Positions 62,276 through 64,000 of a stretch of DNA of 64,000 nt are shown here, piece by piece. The notes beneath the pieces were generated by a model. That model did not search any database. It saw only the letters and a list, made by a program, of their open reading frames with translations, and was not told where the DNA came from. The DNA comes from Altibacter lentus. Its GTDB lineage: Bacteria; Bacteroidota; Bacteroidia; Flavobacteriales; Flavobacteriaceae. The stretch spans positions 503,394-567,393 of the forward strand of contig NZ_KN050846.1 of the NCBI RefSeq assembly GCF_000746845.1. The letters run 5' to 3'. The position numbers were made by a program, and so were the translations under genes. Each line of letters begins with the position of its first letter. Positions within the stretch are counted from its first letter, which is position 1.

Positions 62276-63541
62276 ATGAAAAATTCAGTTTTAATGGCAA
62301 GTGCACTCTTGGTTGCTATGGGTGCTCTTGCTCAAAAAAAAGAGATCAAGAAAGCCGATAAAGCGCTACAAGCCGGGGATTATAATGAAGCCATGACTTA
62401 CTTATCTCAAGCCGAGCCTATGCTTGGAAGTGCAGATGATGACGAAAAAGCAGACTTTTATCTAATTAGAGCCGGAGTGAATCTAGGAAAGCCCGGGGCA
62501 GATTTTACACAGTTAGCCATGGCAGGTGACGACCTTGAGAAAGCGAAAGCAGCAGATCCTAGTATCGAGAGAGATGATGCGTATTCTCAAATATTCTTAA
62601 AGCTACGCGAGAAGATGGAGAACAGTGCCATCAATGACTTCAACTCAAAGAACTTCAAATCGGCGGCAGAGAAGTATGAAAAGGCATATTCTTTAAGCAA
62701 ATCCGATACCATCTTTTTGGCGAATGCAGCCATTAGTGCTAAGAACGGCCAGGAATATGATAAAGCTATTCAATATTATAATCAATTGTTAGATATCGGA
62801 TATACAGGAATTCAAACACAATTAGTTGCCATCAATAAGGAGACGGGAGAAGAAGAGTCATTTGGTTCTGTAGGCCAGCGAGATCTAATGCTAAAAGCAG
62901 GAACACACACCAATCCGCAAACTAAGGTTAGTGAAAATCAACAGGAAGATATTATACGGAACCTGACACAGATCTACATTCAACAAGGGAAAACTGAAAA
63001 GGCGCTGGATCTTTTAAAAGGACTTCGCGCAAAAAATCCGGATGATATGGTATTGCTTCGTACCGAAGCGGATCTTTATTACGAAATGGGAGATAAGGAA
63101 ACGTACAATTCATTGATTAGTCAGTTAATTTCAAAAGACCCGGATAATCCGGAACTCTATTTTAATTTAGGTGTTGCAAGTGCCGAAAATGGAAATGCCG
63201 AAAAAGCTATGGAGTATTATAAGCAAGCTTTAAAGATTGACCCTACCTATGCATCTGCAAACATCAATATGGCTTCTCTTATTTTGGACAAACAAACACC
63301 CATTGTAGAAGAAATGAATGCCTTGGGAACTTCTCGAGAAGATTTCAAAAAATATGATGCGTTAAAAATTAAGTTACATGAGGTACAGGAAAGTTCGGTG
63401 CCCTATCTGGAGGCTGCATTTCAAGCACGCCCGGATAATGTAGAATATGCGAGAACGCTAATGAACATATACAGCCAGTTAGGCCGTGATGAAAAAGCGA
63501 AAGAACTGAAAGCAAAGGTTCAACAACTGGAAGGTCAGTAG
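62276..63541 (+). CDS. Secreted TPR-repeat protein
   Basis: A 421-residue exported protein with signal peptide MKNSVLMASALLVAMGALAQ and cleavage near residue 20. TPR units are clear: KADKALQAGDYNEAMTYLSQ (near 24), NFKSAAEKYEKAYSLSKSD (near 125), NGQEYDKAIQYYNQLL (near 160), GKTEKALDLLKGLRAKNPDD (near 240) and NGNAEKAMEYYKQALKIDPT (near 305). Such TPR proteins form scaffolds. The frame is open 26 codons upstream inside gyrA, but the ATG at 62276 starts the signal peptide. It follows gyrA by 16 bases and is likely co-transcribed. Confidence 0.85.
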   Translation: MKNSVLMASALLVAMGALAQKKEIKKADKALQAGDYNEAMTYLSQAEPMLGSADDDEKADFYLIRAGVNLGKPGADFTQLAMAGDDLEKAKAADPSIERDDAYSQIFLKLREKMENSAINDFNSKNFKSAAEKYEKAYSLSKSDTIFLANAAISAKNGQEYDKAIQYYNQLLDIGYTGIQTQLVAINKETGEEESFGSVGQRDLMLKAGTHTNPQTKVSENQQEDIIRNLTQIYIQQGKTEKALDLLKGLRAKNPDDMVLLRTEADLYYEMGDKETYNSLISQLISKDPDNPELYFNLGVASAENGNAEKAMEYYKQALKIDPTYASANINMASLILDKQTPIVEEMNALGTSREDFKKYDALKIKLHEVQESSVPYLEAAFQARPDNVEYARTLMNIYSQLGRDEKAKELKAKVQQLEGQ

Positions 63542-63563
63542 ACACTACTTATAACAATAAATA

Positions 63564-63592
63564 AAAAAGTCTCCCTAGCGGAGACTTTTTTT
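63564..63592 (+). terminator. Bidirectional terminator after the gyrA-TPR unit
   Basis: The 11-bp stem AAAAAGTCTCC (63564-63574) / GGAGACTTTTT (63580-63590) has loop CTAGC and T-runs on both strands. It also serves the minus-strand peptidase ending at 63591. Confidence 0.93.
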
Positions 63593-64000
63593 ATATAATA
63601 CGTTTAATGACCCGCAATTTGTGCGTGTGACAGCGTCGCTCGTAATTGAAGATGCCGGTGTGATCCAGTCTGTCAATACGCACCTTTCCGTGGGCATGAA
63701 TAATATGGTTATCCTTCATAATAATACCCACATGAGTAATGGCTCCTTCGGCATTGTCAAAAAAAGCAAGATCCCCGGGTTCACTTTCTTCTATAAAACT
63801 TAGGGCTTCTCCTTGAGTAGCCTGTTGACTTGCATCCCTTAATATACTATAGCCGTTAATCTTATATACCATTTGGGTAAATCCGCTACAATCAATTCCG
63901 AAGGGAGTCTTGCCGCCCCACAAGTAAGGAGCATTTAAATAGAGCAATGCGGTATCAAGCAGATGTTCTTTAGGAAGTTTTTCTGAAATTGATTTCCCTT
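63591..64000 (-). CDS. NlpC/P60 (C40) peptidase, 5' part outside the window
   Basis: The last 136 or so codons of a C40 cysteine peptidase, which cleaves peptide bonds in cell-wall stem peptides. The frame stays open to the window edge, so the N-terminus, probably an SH3-like binding domain, is cut off. The catalytic Cys is in FGIDCSGFTQMVYK, the catalytic His in AITHVGIIM and the third polar residue in IIHAHGKV. Immediately before the core the sequence reads KEHLLDTALLYLNAPYLWGG. The ending is basic (HKLRVIKRII). Confidence 0.9.
   Translation of the reverse strand, partial: GKSISEKLPKEHLLDTALLYLNAPYLWGGKTPFGIDCSGFTQMVYKINGYSILRDASQQATQGEALSFIEESEPGDLAFFDNAEGAITHVGIIMKDNHIIHAHGKVRIDRLDHTGIFNYERRCHTHKLRVIKRII

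Noticed and set aside
1-64000. tRNA or rRNA genes
   Set aside because: Scanning by eye found no T-loop plus acceptor-stem combination and no rRNA segments; rnpB is the only RNA gene I can support.

Overview
The window is an ordinary-looking stretch of chromosome from a member of the Bacteroidota, most likely a marine Flavobacteriaceae. The evidence is: a PorQ gene and a large secreted protein ending in a type IX secretion sorting domain; many lipoproteins with short Bacteroidota-style signal peptides; promoter boxes of the TTG...TAnnTTTG kind instead of the E. coli sigma70 type; almost no Shine-Dalgarno sequences; and family-specific genes (DUF3822, DUF4126, UMF1-type MFS, tandem OmpA-like beta-barrels). 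About 61 protein genes and one RNA gene (rnpB, RNase P RNA) are supported. I saw no tRNA, rRNA, CRISPR array, insertion sequence or prophage.

Layout. 0-5 kb: XerD recombinase, three tandem outer-membrane beta-barrel paralogues, AroQ and dihydrolipoyl dehydrogenase. 5-10.5 kb: two MsrB methionine sulfoxide reductases (one cytoplasmic, one lipoprotein), a collagen-like lipoprotein, an M48 metalloprotease lipoprotein, an MFS transporter and a three-repeat lipoprotein. 10.5-13.4 kb: an ECF sigma factor / anti-sigma / two surface beta-repeat proteins operon. 13.7-21.3 kb: Lon, PorQ, Cmk and a 1093-residue beta-helix + VCBS + T9SS protein whose base composition looks different. 21.3-28.3 kb: PAP2 phosphatase, ribosomal protein S1, a GC-rich intergenic repeat, PyrR-PyrB-STAS-like-RNase Z, PdxH. 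28.4-34.4 kb: a polyphosphate operon (SixA-like phosphatase, Ppk1, Ppx), MiaE and DnaX. 34.4-39.8 kb: rnpB, two small paralogues of unknown function, RsmD, DUF3822, a membrane-anchored hypothetical, a RecD-like helicase and DUF4126. 39.8-43.4 kb: a KdsB-KdnB fusion, an acyltransferase, a surface lipoprotein. 43.5-50.5 kb: a long minus-strand run GcvT-GlsA-epimerase-pterin dehydratase-S41 protease-hypothetical-YebC. 50.8-64 kb: Nnr, TlpA-like lipoprotein, HutH, a third member of the small paralogous family, a methyltransferase, a DksA-like protein, ClpC, GyrA, a TPR protein and a truncated NlpC/P60 peptidase.

How the genes work together. Most are housekeeping: DNA topology and replication (GyrA, DnaX, XerD, RecD-like), RNA processing (rnpB, RNase Z, RsmD, MiaE), protein quality control (Lon, ClpC, S41, M48, MsrB), nucleotide and cofactor metabolism (PyrR, PyrB, Cmk, PdxH, Nnr) and the envelope (OMPs, lipoproteins, T9SS, KDO activation). 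The observations I rate most highly are the single-chain fusion of CMP-KDO synthetase with a KdnB-type KDO 8-oxidase, which points to 8-amino-KDO in the lipopolysaccharide; the chimeric T9SS cargo protein; a three-member small paralogous family; a DUF3822 gene with no standard start codon where the conserved N-terminus begins; and a GC-rich palindromic intergenic element. All functional names come from sequence motifs read by eye. No database search, composition calculation or folding program was run.
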